Positions 51,297 to 60,684 of a DNA stretch of 64,000 nt are shown piece by piece. The number at the start of each line of letters is the position of its first letter. The stretch's first letter is position 1. The stretch is taken from contig NZ_NWTG01000026.1 in assembly GCF_002532045.1 (NCBI RefSeq), positions 1 to 64,000 on the forward strand, given 5' to 3'. The DNA is from Bradyrhizobium sp. C9. GTDB lineage: Bacteria; Pseudomonadota; Alphaproteobacteria; Rhizobiales; Xanthobacteraceae. Under the pieces are notes generated by a model, which searched no databases, was not told the origin of the DNA, and was given only the letters and a program-made list of their open reading frames with translations. The translations under genes and the position numbers were made by a program.

Positions 51297-52577
51297 ATGA
51301 CGCTCAGGGATTTGCCGCAGACATCTGCCGGCGCACCGCCGTCCCAGCCGATCCCGGAGGAAGCGAGCCTGGCCGCCGCGGCGGGCGAGGCCTTCGTCTA
51401 TGCGTTGCCGCTGATCGAGATGGCCGCGGTTCGCCGCAACTCGCTTGGCCGCACCGGGCTACAAAATACGCTGTCGCATCAGCGCGACCTGATCGATCAC
51501 AGGGCGCGCTGGGTCACGACGCCGAACAACGACACGCTGTATTCGATCGCATGGCTCGATCTGACGCAGGGCGCGGTCCGGCTGACGATCCCGCCGACCG
51601 GAGACCGCTATTTCTCCGCCGCGCTGATGGACTTGTACACCAATAACAATGCGGTGCTCGGCACCAGGACGATTGGCAATGCCGGCGGCACGTTCACGAT
51701 CGTCGGACCGGATCAGACCGGTTCGGGCCCCGATGTCGTCCGCGTCGCGACCCCGCATGCGTGGCTGCTGATCAGAACATTGGTCGACGGCGTCGCGGAT
51801 CTCGCAGCCGCGCGCCGGATTCAGGATGGCTTCAAACTGGACGGCCCGTCGGGTAGCCCGCCCAACGACCATGCGGAGCGCAACGCGGCGACGCCGGCGT
51901 TGTTCGCGAGCATTCAGGGCTTGATGGCGTCGGACCCGCCCCCGGCGACCGATACCGCTGTTCTGCGTCGGATCGCAGCCGCGCTCCAGCTGCCGTCGCC
52001 GGCAGCCGCGGAGGCGATTGCCCAGGGTGTCGCCGCAGCGCGGACGGCACTGATGTCCGGCGGCAGGCGGTTGGAATTCATTGACGGCTGGAGCTATCCG
52101 CGCGCCAACCTCGGCAATTTCGATCAGGACTATCGCTACCGCGCCGCCGTGGCCTTGTGGGGCATCGGGGCGCTGCCGGTTGCCGAGGCGATGTACATGC
52201 GCGCCGCGGGAAATCTGGAGAACGGCTTCTTCGACGGCGCGGCTGGCTATCAGCTTCACTTGCCCGCCAGACTGCCGTTGAACGGCTTCTGGTCGCTGAC
52301 GATGTACGAAGTCGCCGACGACAATCAGTTGTTCCTCACCGAGAACGCGCTGGGCCGCTACGCCATCGGCGATCGCACGGACGGCCTTCGGCGCAATGCC
52401 GACGGGTCGATCACCATCTGGATCGGGCGCGGCGATCCGGGCGGGGATCGAGCCGCCAACTGGCTGCCGGCGCCGAAGCGCGGACCGTTCAGCCTGATCA
52501 TGCGCTGCTACCTACCGCGTCAGGAGATGCTGGCGGGACGCTGGCGCTTGCCGCCGGTCCGGGAGGCCGCCGGCTAG
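51297..52577 (+). CDS. DUF1254/DUF1214 domain protein
   Basis: 426 residues. The N-terminal DUF1254 block runs through AAAAGEAFVYALPLIEMAAV, VTTPNNDTLYSIAWLDLTQG and FSAALMDLYTNNNAV; the C-terminal DUF1214 block has LNGFWSLTMYEVADDNQLFL, NALGRYAIGDRTDGL and DGSITIWIGRGDPG. There is no signal peptide, unlike many exported relatives. Enzyme activity of the family is not settled. It sits in the transporter operon. Confidence 0.92.
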   Translation: MTLRDLPQTSAGAPPSQPIPEEASLAAAAGEAFVYALPLIEMAAVRRNSLGRTGLQNTLSHQRDLIDHRARWVTTPNNDTLYSIAWLDLTQGAVRLTIPPTGDRYFSAALMDLYTNNNAVLGTRTIGNAGGTFTIVGPDQTGSGPDVVRVATPHAWLLIRTLVDGVADLAAARRIQDGFKLDGPSGSPPNDHAERNAATPALFASIQGLMASDPPPATDTAVLRRIAAALQLPSPAAAEAIAQGVAAARTALMSGGRRLEFIDGWSYPRANLGNFDQDYRYRAAVALWGIGALPVAEAMYMRAAGNLENGFFDGAAGYQLHLPARLPLNGFWSLTMYEVADDNQLFLTENALGRYAIGDRTDGLRRNADGSITIWIGRGDPGGDRAANWLPAPKRGPFSLIMRCYLPRQEMLAGRWRLPPVREAAG

Positions 52578-52645
52578 AGCATTCAAGGATCCGAAGGGAT
52601 CGACAGGGGCGGATCGACAACAACAACAACGACAAGGGGGCGAGG

Positions 52646-54769
52646 ATGATGCGGAAGGGCGTACTCCCGGGCGCAGTGGCCGGGCTGTTCTGTATGCTGG
52701 CAGCGGCACAGGCCGCCGATCAAACGACCGATGCAGCGCGCGAGATGCCGAAGAAGGCCGCGACGCTGAAGGCGCCGCCGCCGGCCGAAAAACCGTTCTT
52801 CCTGGCCAACGACAACCGCGTCACGGTTTCGCAATTCTCGGGAGGCGTTCCCGGCTACGCCAAGAACTCGCAGGGCACAACGCTCGCCTATACGCACTAT
52901 GACACCTGGGCCTATGGCAGCAACAGCTTCTCGCTGCTGACGTCGAAATACGATCACGGAGCGGCGACCGCGCCATGTCTCGGGTCCGTGCTTGCGCCGA
53001 CTGGACTCTGCGCCGGCGGCGTGGCGGCTTCTGCGTCGATCCGCAGCACGTTCGGATGGAACGAACTGTTCGACACCAACGCGTTCTCCGTCGGCCCGCT
53101 GACCAACATCTCGTTTCTCGTCGGGGCGGACGCTTCGCTCTCGAACATCTTCACCGCATCCAGCAACTACGATGTGCTTGCCGGTCTGCAGTTCGGCTTC
53201 AGCCTGCCGTACAGGGGCTATTTCAACGTCAGTCCGATGTACTTCCAGCGGATGCAGCACGGCGCCCAGCTCATGCCTCCGGGCTTCGGCGGCCCGGTGT
53301 CGATGCCGCCGCCTTATCCCGGCCTTCCCGACGGCGTGATGCACTTCTCGCCGACCTGGGGGCTCGATTTCAACTACTACATGGATCTCGGCTTCCTGCC
53401 CGAGACCCTGCAATATTTCTCGATCAGCGGGCGCGCGGCGATCCGCGGCGCGGACGGCAACGGCGGCTACGGCCCTTATCCGAGAAGCCCGCTCAGCAAC
53501 CGGACCACCGGTTACGCGCTCGAGCCGGTCCGCCTGACGCTCGACGCCGGCAAGCTGTTCTGGGGCGCGAGCTACGCGCACCTCGTCGACGTCTGGGCTG
53601 CCTGGCGATACGAAAAGAACATCGGCGGCTATGCCGAGGCCTATGACACGTCCTGCATCACCAAGGGCGTCTACAATGGCAGCTGTTCCAGCAACGGCAT
53701 CTACTACGGCATGACCGTGAAGCTGGGAGCTCCGGTGCCGGGAACGCCGGCCCTGTCACCGTTCGGCACGCCGTTCTTCACCAGCGTCGACAACAGCTTT
53801 ACCTATGGCGTGCTGCCGAGCGCGACCGCTCCCGGCGAAACCGCAAAGACCGTAAAGCAGGTCTACGCCTTCACCCATACCGACAGCTGGGCCTATGGCA
53901 CCAACCGTCTCTATGCCGAATTGCTGAAGTCCGATCACCGCGATCCGGCTTCGCCCTGTTCGGCGGTCTACAACCATCCGGTCTTCGGCGCCACTGCGCC
54001 TTGCTCGGGCAACATGGAGATCAACGCCTCGCTGCGCAGCACGATCGGGTTCAACGAAGTGTTCAACACCACGGCGTTCAGGGCAGGGGCGCTACGCAAC
54101 GTGTCCTTCGAGATCGGCGCCGACGGGCGGACGACGCTGGGCTATGCGGCGCCGGCCAAGGAGGCGATCGTCGCTGGTTTGCAATTTGCATTCGACTTGC
54201 CGTTCAAGAGCTACCTGACGATCGCTCCGCTCTATTATCAGGAGTGGAATCATTCGGTCTATGCGGTTCCGAACAACGCGGGCAACAGTCCGTACGGCGT
54301 CGGACTATACGGCGTGCCGCCCTACAAGGGCCTGATGCCGGCCGGCTTCACCGGAACGGTCGACGGCAATCTGCACTACGATCCGACCTGGGCACTCGAG
54401 ATCGATTACGGCAGTAGTCTCGGTTTTCTGCCGGAGGGCCTGCGCTACTTCTCGCTGAGCGGGCATGTCGGCATCTACGGACCAAAGGGCAATGGCGCCT
54501 ATGGTGGCTATACGCTTCCGTCGAACTGGAACACCAAGACGGAGATCAATGCCGAGCCGGTCCGGTTGAGCTTTGACGCCAGCAAGGCGCTCTGGGGCGC
54601 GAAATACGCGCATTTCGTGGAGGCCTTCGTGGCGTACCGTTACTGGCACAACAAGTTCGGCCTTGACGGCGGCAACGCCGCCAACGGCATCTGCTTCTTT
54701 GCCAACGGTACCAGCAACAAGAGCTGCACCGAACAGACGGTCTACACCGGGGTGACCATGAAGTTCTGA
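52646..54769 (+). CDS. outer-membrane protein with two homologous barrel halves
   Basis: 707 residues with a signal peptide (KGVLPGAVAGLFCMLAAAQAA). The chain is a tandem duplication: residues about 55-360 match about 370-707. Paired motifs are DTWAYGSN/DSWAYGTN, ASIRSTFGWNELFDTNAF/ASLRSTIGFNEVFNTTAF, GLQFGFSLPYRGY/GLQFAFDLPFKSY and EPVRLTLDAGKLFWGASYAH/EPVRLSFDASKALWGAKYAH. Each half looks like a Tsx-like nucleoside/aromatic channel barrel. The protein ends in VTMKF with a C-terminal Phe, as needed for BAM insertion. It closes the TetR/MFS/DUF1254 block. Confidence 0.85.
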   Translation: MMRKGVLPGAVAGLFCMLAAAQAADQTTDAAREMPKKAATLKAPPPAEKPFFLANDNRVTVSQFSGGVPGYAKNSQGTTLAYTHYDTWAYGSNSFSLLTSKYDHGAATAPCLGSVLAPTGLCAGGVAASASIRSTFGWNELFDTNAFSVGPLTNISFLVGADASLSNIFTASSNYDVLAGLQFGFSLPYRGYFNVSPMYFQRMQHGAQLMPPGFGGPVSMPPPYPGLPDGVMHFSPTWGLDFNYYMDLGFLPETLQYFSISGRAAIRGADGNGGYGPYPRSPLSNRTTGYALEPVRLTLDAGKLFWGASYAHLVDVWAAWRYEKNIGGYAEAYDTSCITKGVYNGSCSSNGIYYGMTVKLGAPVPGTPALSPFGTPFFTSVDNSFTYGVLPSATAPGETAKTVKQVYAFTHTDSWAYGTNRLYAELLKSDHRDPASPCSAVYNHPVFGATAPCSGNMEINASLRSTIGFNEVFNTTAFRAGALRNVSFEIGADGRTTLGYAAPAKEAIVAGLQFAFDLPFKSYLTIAPLYYQEWNHSVYAVPNNAGNSPYGVGLYGVPPYKGLMPAGFTGTVDGNLHYDPTWALEIDYGSSLGFLPEGLRYFSLSGHVGIYGPKGNGAYGGYTLPSNWNTKTEINAEPVRLSFDASKALWGAKYAHFVEAFVAYRYWHNKFGLDGGNAANGICFFANGTSNKSCTEQTVYTGVTMKF

Positions 54770-54900
54770 GAAGATCTATGGCGACCACGGTGGACCGACG
54801 ATGAAGCTGACGTCGTCGGTCCAAAGTGCCTCGTTGACCCAGGGATTGGTGCCGTCCCCGTCGCCTGCGATGTACTTCGTTGGGCCAGCGTTGCCGGCTG

Positions 54901-55353
54901 CTACGGCTTGGGGCTGCGTTGCGCTTCGAGCTGAACGGAGCTTTCGACCGGCTCATAAGTCTCGGTCACGCAATTGTCGTCAGCCTCCACCTGCCGGCGA
55001 TCGAAGATCGCGCCGTCATTGATGAAGACGCGATAGGTCTGCGTCCCGAGCGGCTTGCCGATCACCGAAGTCAGTTCGGCGCGCACGCAGGCGGTCCAGC
55101 CGGTGCCGCGCGGGTCGTGCAGCGGAGCGGAGACCCGCACATGGGCCGGCTGCGAGCCGGCGGTGAACACCGAATCCAGCTTGCCGGCCACCAGCCGCTT
55201 GACATCCGGAGGCGTCTCGAGAGGCGCCGGCTCGGTGGCCTTGACCTTCAACATGTCGGGCCATACCGCGTGGCTGTCCGCAAGCCCGCAGCCGCTCAAC
55301 ATCAAGGCGGCGCCGGCCAGCAGCGCCGCCACTTGTACCTGTCCCTGTCCCAT
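54901..55353 (-). CDS. hypothetical lipoprotein
   Basis: 150 residues. The signal ends LMLSGC with a lipobox cysteine at residue 22. The mature part includes VWPDMLKVKATEPAPLETPP and SAPLHDPRGTGWTACVRAEL. Two more cysteines (TACVRAE, DNCVTETY) may pair. No family recognised. It is convergent with the outer-membrane protein gene, with a 130-base gap lacking any other gene. Confidence 0.72.
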   Translation of the reverse strand: MGQGQVQVAALLAGAALMLSGCGLADSHAVWPDMLKVKATEPAPLETPPDVKRLVAGKLDSVFTAGSQPAHVRVSAPLHDPRGTGWTACVRAELTSVIGKPLGTQTYRVFINDGAIFDRRQVEADDNCVTETYEPVESSVQLEAQRSPKP

Positions 55354-55514
55354 TCAGCTGATTTAATGTGCCGCCGCCAACATTGCGCCCCCCTGATGGG
55401 GCTGAATCCGCATCGCGCGGCGCTTTGTCGATCAACAAATGTCGAGCGACAAGCTATGTTTGGGGTTTAGATGTTGCCGGATGTTTCTACGGCTGCGGGG
55501 GGAGAGAGACTGAC

Positions 55515-55742
55515 ATGAAAAGCTTCACGGTTGCTGCCGTCATTCTGGCGCTGATTGCGACACCAACTTTGGCCCAGGGCCGGCGAGGCGGCGGGGGCGA
55601 CGACAGGAAGACGGAGAAGAAGCCTCAGATCGACGAGAAGGCGTACAAGGCTGCACTCGATCGGATCCCCGAGCCCAAGGAGAAATACGATCCCTGGGGC
55701 GTCACCAAGCCGGCCGCGGATCCAGCGAAGAAGCCGAAATAG
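55515..55742 (+). CDS. short secreted protein of the DPWG type
   Basis: 75 residues with a strong ribosome site. The signal peptide (MKSFTVAAVILALIATPTLA) precedes a low-complexity Gly/Arg/Asp stretch and the segment AYKAALDRIPEPKEKYDPWG. The same AYKxxLxxIPxxKxxxDPWG pattern occurs in the protein at 63501-63806. Function unknown; the mature chain is only about 53 residues and mostly disordered. Confidence 0.72.
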   Translation: MKSFTVAAVILALIATPTLAQGRRGGGGDDRKTEKKPQIDEKAYKAALDRIPEPKEKYDPWGVTKPAADPAKKPK

Positions 55743-55871
55743 CCGGGCCCGTCTGATCCCTGCGACAATTCGGGCCCGAGAACGGGCGCCGGCGGCAGCA
55801 GATTGCCGCACACTGTGAACCTTCGCCTGACGGTCTTCGACCCATCTCCGATGCCATTGTCGGAGGCCGCC

Positions 55872-57305
55872 ATGCTTCGCTGTTCCCTCCTTAGCCTGAT
55901 CGTTCCGGCTGCGATCCTGTTCGGTGCCGTGCCGGCACTGGCGGAAAGCCGTCTGGCGCTGGTGATCGGGCAGTCCGCCTACAAGTCGGTGCCCGCGCTG
56001 CCCAATCCGGCCAACGACGCCAGGGCGATGTCACAAATGCTGACCGATGCCGGTTTTGCGGTGACGACGGCATCAGATCTGTCCCAGGATGAGATGCGCA
56101 CAAGGATCAGCGACTTCGCCGGCCAGGTGGCGGCGAAGGGCGCCGACACTGTGGCGCTGGTGTTCTATGCCGGGCATGGTCTGCAGATCGACGGCGAGAA
56201 CTATCTGGTGCCGGTCGATGTCGATCCGAAGCGCGAGGCCGACATCCCGATCCAGGCGGTTCGCCTCAACGACATCCTGAACACGCTGACCTCGGTGCCG
56301 AGCCGCATGCGCATCGTGCTGCTCGATGCCTGTCGCAACAATCCCTTCCCGGAGCTCAGCAAGACCGCCGGGCATGGGCTTGCCATCGTCGATGCCAAGA
56401 TCGGCGCGCCCGGCACCTTCGTTTCGTTCTCGACGTCACCGGGCGCTGAGGCCGAGGACGGCAGCGGCGCCAACAGTCCTTACACGACCGCGCTGCTGGC
56501 TTCGGCGAAGGAGCCGGGGATTCCGATCGAGGACACCTTCAAGCGCGTCCGCCTGGCAGTGAACAAGGCGACCGACGGTCGCCAGACGCCGTGGGATTCC
56601 TCGTCGCTGACCGACGACTTCCGCTTCATGGCAGGTACGTCAGCATCGCCCGCGGCTACGCCCGCGCCGGCCGCGACCAAGCGCACCGTCGACGAGTGGA
56701 AACGCGAATTGCAGGGCAAGCCGATCGAGGTTGCCAACGAACTGATGGTGGTCGACGGCACCGATGAAGCCTATGAAGCCTTCGCCGCGATCTTCGCCGG
56801 CACGCCGCGCGGCTTGCAGGCGCGCGACTGGCTCGACCGGCATCGCCGCATGGTGGCCTGGAACGACGCCATCCTCGCCAATACCGCGGCGGCCTATCGC
56901 AGCTTCCTCGTGCTGTACCCCGACAGCGATCTCACGGCGACCGCCCGCAAGATGATCGAACGGTTGCGCTACCGTCCCGATCCGGCGCCGGGCCTCGCGC
57001 TCAGTGTGCCCGCGACCAACGTCGCGCTGGCGGCGCCGACCTGTCCCTGCAACACCGCGCCGCCGCCGGAGCAGCAGAAGGCTGCAGCGCCCGTGAAGAA
57101 GCGTGCCGATCCCGATCCGCCGCCGCGGCGCGCCGGCAAACGCCCGCCGCGCGTCGTGGTCGAGGACGACGTTGTGGTGGTGCGGCGGCCGCCTCCGGCC
57201 GTGGTCTATGAGCCGGTCGGGCCTCCGATCGGAATCGGGATCGGTATCGGCGGCGGTGGTTATCGCGGGCATTATGGCGGCGGTTATCGCAGGGGTGGAT
57301 ACTGA
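55872..57305 (+). CDS. secreted caspase-like (peptidase C14) protein
   Basis: 477 residues. Signal peptide (LSLIVPAAILFGAVPALA) followed by the caspase fold with His102 in FYAGHGLQ and Cys154 in LDACRNNP, the expected catalytic pair. The mature domain extends to about residue 270. A linker and helical region (DEWKRELQGKPIEVANELMV) follow, then a proline/arginine tail and a glycine-rich end (IGIGIGGGGYRGHYGGGYRR). Exported bacterial orthocaspase-like proteins are often linked to stress or surface functions. Confidence 0.9.
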   Translation: MLRCSLLSLIVPAAILFGAVPALAESRLALVIGQSAYKSVPALPNPANDARAMSQMLTDAGFAVTTASDLSQDEMRTRISDFAGQVAAKGADTVALVFYAGHGLQIDGENYLVPVDVDPKREADIPIQAVRLNDILNTLTSVPSRMRIVLLDACRNNPFPELSKTAGHGLAIVDAKIGAPGTFVSFSTSPGAEAEDGSGANSPYTTALLASAKEPGIPIEDTFKRVRLAVNKATDGRQTPWDSSSLTDDFRFMAGTSASPAATPAPAATKRTVDEWKRELQGKPIEVANELMVVDGTDEAYEAFAAIFAGTPRGLQARDWLDRHRRMVAWNDAILANTAAAYRSFLVLYPDSDLTATARKMIERLRYRPDPAPGLALSVPATNVALAAPTCPCNTAPPPEQQKAAAPVKKRADPDPPPRRAGKRPPRVVVEDDVVVVRRPPPAVVYEPVGPPIGIGIGIGGGGYRGHYGGGYRRGGY

Positions 57306-57376
57306 CGCGGCAATCGCGTAAAGGCTTTCCCGCATGAGATGCGGCGTGTGATGATCGCATCTTGCGGGAGGACGCA

Positions 57377-59401
57377 ATGCGGTCGCTGTTTCGCCTGCTT
57401 GCCGCGCTACTGCTGTGTGTACAGCCGGCGCTCGCCTGGGAGTATTGGGGCGGCGATCGCGGAGGCACACGCTTCTCGCCGCTGACACAGATCAGGACAG
57501 ACAATGTCGGCACGTTGGTGCGCGGCTGGGAATTCCGCACCGGCGATCTCGACGCGCGTCCGCCCGAGGTCATGAAGCGCACCAAGTTCGAGGTGACGCC
57601 GCTGTTCGTCGAGGACAGCCTGATCTTCTGCACGCCGTTCAACGAAGTGATCGCGCTCGATCCCGGTACCGGCGCGCCGAAATGGCGGTTCGATCCGAAG
57701 ATCAGCATGGCGCAGCGACCGGCCAATCGGTTTGTCTGCCGTGGTGTCGCGCACTGGACCGATGATCGCGCGGCGGATGGTGCGGCCTGCAAGTCACGCA
57801 TCTTCACCGGCACCAACGACACGCGCCTGATCGCGCTCGATGCCAGGACCGGCAAGCCCTGCGCTGATTTCGGCAACAATGGCGAGATCAAGATCGACGC
57901 CGGCATGAAGCTGGAATGGCCCGGTGAGTTTCAGATCACGTCGGCGCCGGTGACGGGCCGCGGCGTGGTCGTGGTCGGGTCCGCGATCGGCGACAACCGG
58001 CGTGTCGATGCACCGGTCGGCGCGGTGCGCGCCTTCGATGCACGGACCGGCCAGCCGCGCTGGACCTTCGATCCGCTGGTGCATGCCGGCGTCGAGGCCG
58101 GCCACAGCAATGTCTGGGCGCCGATGTCGGTGGACGAGGAGCGGGGCCTGGTGTTCCTGCCGACGACATCGCCCAGTCCCGATTTCTGGGGCGGCAAGCG
58201 TCCCGGCAATGATGAGCACGCCAATTCCGTCGTCGCGCTGCGCATCGAGAGCGGCGAGCTCGCATGGGCGTTCCAGACCGTGCATCACGACGTCTGGGAC
58301 TACGACCTGCCGGCACAGCCGACACTGGCGCGGATCGACACCGGCAACGGCATGCGCGACGTCGTGATCCAGCCGACCAAGCAAGGTTTTGTGTTCGTGC
58401 TCGATCGCGACACCGGCAAGCCGGTGTGGCCGGTCGAGGAGCGCGCGGTGCCGCAGAACGGCGCCGAGGGCGAGACCCTGTCGCCGACGCAGCCGTTCCC
58501 GACCCATGTGCCGCCGCTGCTGACCCAACGGATGACGGCCGATGATGTCGGCGGCCTGCTACCGGGCATCGGCAGCGCGGCGTGCGACAAGCTGCTCGCG
58601 AAATCCCGCAATGAGGGGCTTTACACGCCGCCGTCGACGCAGGGCACGATCATCTATCCGATGACCGGCGGCGGCGTGAACTGGGGCAGCGCGGCCTTTG
58701 ATCCGGTCAACCAGATCCTGTTCGCCAATGTCAGCCACGCGGCGCATCTCATCACGCTGATTCCGCGCGATCAGGCCAAGGGCTTCAATCCGCCGCCCGG
58801 CCACGATTTCGGCCAGCAGCAGGGCGCGCCGTTTGCGATGTCGCGGGCGCTGGCGAGTACCGAGGTTGGGTCGCCGTGCAACAAGCCGCCGTGGGGCGAG
58901 ACGGTGGCGGTCGATCTCAAGGCCGGCAAGATCCTCTGGCATTCGTCGGTCGGCACCAGCGAGGATCTCGCGCCGCTCGGCATCGCGCTCAATACCGGCA
59001 CGCCGTTGCTCAGCGGCGTCGCGATCACCGCGGGCGGAGTGGTGTTCACCGGTGCGATGGACGCCTATCTGCGCGCGTTCGACGTCAAGTCGGGCCGGCA
59101 ATTGTGGCTCGGCCGGCTTCCGGTGCCGGGCGTCGCCAATCCGATGACCTATCTCTGGAAGGGCGAGCAGTATGTCGTGATCGGCGCCGGCGGCCATTCC
59201 GAGGGCGGCACCTCGATCGGCGACAGCGTGGTGGCATTTCGCCTGCCGCGGCAGGGCGAGGGCGTTTCACTTCTCGCGCGCCTGATCGACTGGCCCGGCG
59301 GGCGGTTCACCGCCAAGGCTGTGGCCGCCGGTCTCGTGCTCGTGGCCCTCATTGCGCTGTTGTGGCGCTGGCGGCACAGCCGTCGCTCGCGATCCGCTTA
59401 G
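57377..59401 (+). CDS. PQQ-dependent quinoprotein dehydrogenase with C-terminal membrane anchor
   Basis: 674 residues from the ATG with GGGAGG upstream. A signal peptide (RSLFRLLAALLLCVQPALA) opens an eight-bladed propeller with PQQ-dehydrogenase features: EYWGGDRGGTRFSPLTQI, NDTRLIALDARTGKPC, VGAVRAFDARTGQPRWTFDP and VVALRIESGELAWAFQTVHH, and later DLKAGKILWH. Such enzymes oxidise alcohols, aldoses or aldehydes and pass electrons to ubiquinone. A hydrophobic C-terminal helix (AVAAGLVLVALIALLWRWRH) would anchor it to the inner membrane, facing the periplasm. Substrate unknown. Confidence 0.92.
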   Translation: MRSLFRLLAALLLCVQPALAWEYWGGDRGGTRFSPLTQIRTDNVGTLVRGWEFRTGDLDARPPEVMKRTKFEVTPLFVEDSLIFCTPFNEVIALDPGTGAPKWRFDPKISMAQRPANRFVCRGVAHWTDDRAADGAACKSRIFTGTNDTRLIALDARTGKPCADFGNNGEIKIDAGMKLEWPGEFQITSAPVTGRGVVVVGSAIGDNRRVDAPVGAVRAFDARTGQPRWTFDPLVHAGVEAGHSNVWAPMSVDEERGLVFLPTTSPSPDFWGGKRPGNDEHANSVVALRIESGELAWAFQTVHHDVWDYDLPAQPTLARIDTGNGMRDVVIQPTKQGFVFVLDRDTGKPVWPVEERAVPQNGAEGETLSPTQPFPTHVPPLLTQRMTADDVGGLLPGIGSAACDKLLAKSRNEGLYTPPSTQGTIIYPMTGGGVNWGSAAFDPVNQILFANVSHAAHLITLIPRDQAKGFNPPPGHDFGQQQGAPFAMSRALASTEVGSPCNKPPWGETVAVDLKAGKILWHSSVGTSEDLAPLGIALNTGTPLLSGVAITAGGVVFTGAMDAYLRAFDVKSGRQLWLGRLPVPGVANPMTYLWKGEQYVVIGAGGHSEGGTSIGDSVVAFRLPRQGEGVSLLARLIDWPGGRFTAKAVAAGLVLVALIALLWRWRHSRRSRSA

Positions 59402-59755
59402 GTGGTCCCTGCTTCAGGTGCGCGCCCTCAAAATATCGAAAACAACCCCATGCAAAGTAGCCGGCGGCTGCCGGCGTTCGAAAAGCAACTTGACACGTCG
59501 GGCAACTCAGGCGTACATTTCTAATATTCCGAAATGATGCGGGCGCTGCCTCGCTCCGCTAAAGCGCGATGAATTCAGGTTGTTCGCCGCCTCTGACTGG
59601 TCCGGTACTGGGTGCAGTCCAGACTTCTCATCATCGATCCTCGACCGCCGCATTTGACCCAAAGCGGATATTCCGTGTCATCCCCCGGCGAATTTCTTAG
59701 GGATTGACAAATAACCCTGACGGACAAGCGTGAGCCGGTATCAGGAGATCGAGGA
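59402..59755. other. 354-base spacer, no gene seen
   Basis: This region contains an isolated -35-like TTGACA (59490-59495) and a stretch CTAAAGCGCGATGAATTC that resembles a common rhizobial spacer repeat. I see no gene and no strong terminator in it. Confidence 0.5.
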
Positions 59756-60325
59756 ATGCAGAACGCGACAGTGGCTGCGATCGTGTACGAGCTTCTGTTC
59801 GAGGTTTATCGGAAGATTGATCTCGACCGAACGCAGGGTTGGCTCCAATCGCTTCCTGATGAAAATGGCACGCTGCATGAGGCGTTCTATGTCGAAGGTT
59901 CGGGGCGCTGGGAATGGCCCGCAGGGGTGCTGAACCAAGTTGGTGCTCTGAAGCCGCTTTACGAGCCGAACCCGCCTCGTTGGACAACGCGTCTTCCCGG
60001 CCAATCGAGAATCTTTTTTAAGCCCGTTGTGACCTTAGACGAATGCGAGGCCGCTAACTTTCTGAAGTTCGAGACTTTCGACAACTACTGTGTTGCGATG
60101 TTCGCCTTTGAGTACCTGCACAGCCATTTCGCGTCCCGTGGTGGGTTAGTAAATCTCGACATTCGCTCGCATCGCTTTCTGAAAGCCGTCGCGTCCCAAG
60201 ATGATATCTTTCTAGTCGAGGATGACGGCGAAGTGAGGTTTGATCAGGCACGCTTCAACACGAAAGTCATGACGCGGTGGGACGAACTGGAGGTTCGCCG
60301 CATCCATCCCAAAAGCGGTGCTTAG
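59756..60325 (+). CDS. hypothetical protein of unknown family
   Basis: 189 residues, starting just after AGGA. The product has no signal peptide (MQNATVAAIVYELLFEVYRK, RTQGWLQSLPDENGTLHEAF, GRWEWPAGVLNQVGALKPL) and a hydrophobic strand NFLKFETFDNYCVAMFAFEY. Codon use is less GC-biased than in neighbours, which may indicate horizontal arrival. I cannot name a family. It lies in a looser, AT-richer part of the window. Confidence 0.62.
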   Translation: MQNATVAAIVYELLFEVYRKIDLDRTQGWLQSLPDENGTLHEAFYVEGSGRWEWPAGVLNQVGALKPLYEPNPPRWTTRLPGQSRIFFKPVVTLDECEAANFLKFETFDNYCVAMFAFEYLHSHFASRGGLVNLDIRSHRFLKAVASQDDIFLVEDDGEVRFDQARFNTKVMTRWDELEVRRIHPKSGA

Positions 60326-60339
60326 TTCTGAAGCGAAGA

Positions 60340-60480
60340 CGTTCTTGAATAGCAGCAGACCGAAGAAATGTCAGCTCCTGGCCCTTGGCGGGACATTCAC
60401 CGATGCATCGCCGATGTTGGCTTTTGAGGGCGACACGGACTTCGCTATCGCCGCTCGCATATACTGGATTTTTGAGTACG
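60340..60480. repeat. degenerate dispersed repeat (FGGKADI type)
   Basis: The sequence around AAATGTCAGCTCCTGGCCC and GATGTTGGCTTTTGAGGG translates to fragments such as MLAFEGDTDFAIA, which look like degraded copies of a repeat I know from Bradyrhizobiaceae spacers. No intact gene lies between 60326 and 60684. Identification is by memory and is tentative. Confidence 0.35.
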
Positions 60481-60684
60481 CACCCTGTTCTCATCGCGTT
60501 TTAGCGCGACGCCATAACAAATCAGAAACACGGATTCTCAATCCGTGCACCGAAACGACGTGCGGGCCCACGCGCGCGATGTCATGCTTGCGTTCGCCGC
60601 GACGCTTCGCTTACGAGGTCGCGAGCGGACGCGCCAGGCTTCCGGCGCCTGTTCATTTTCAGATCATTGCCCATGGAGATTGCG

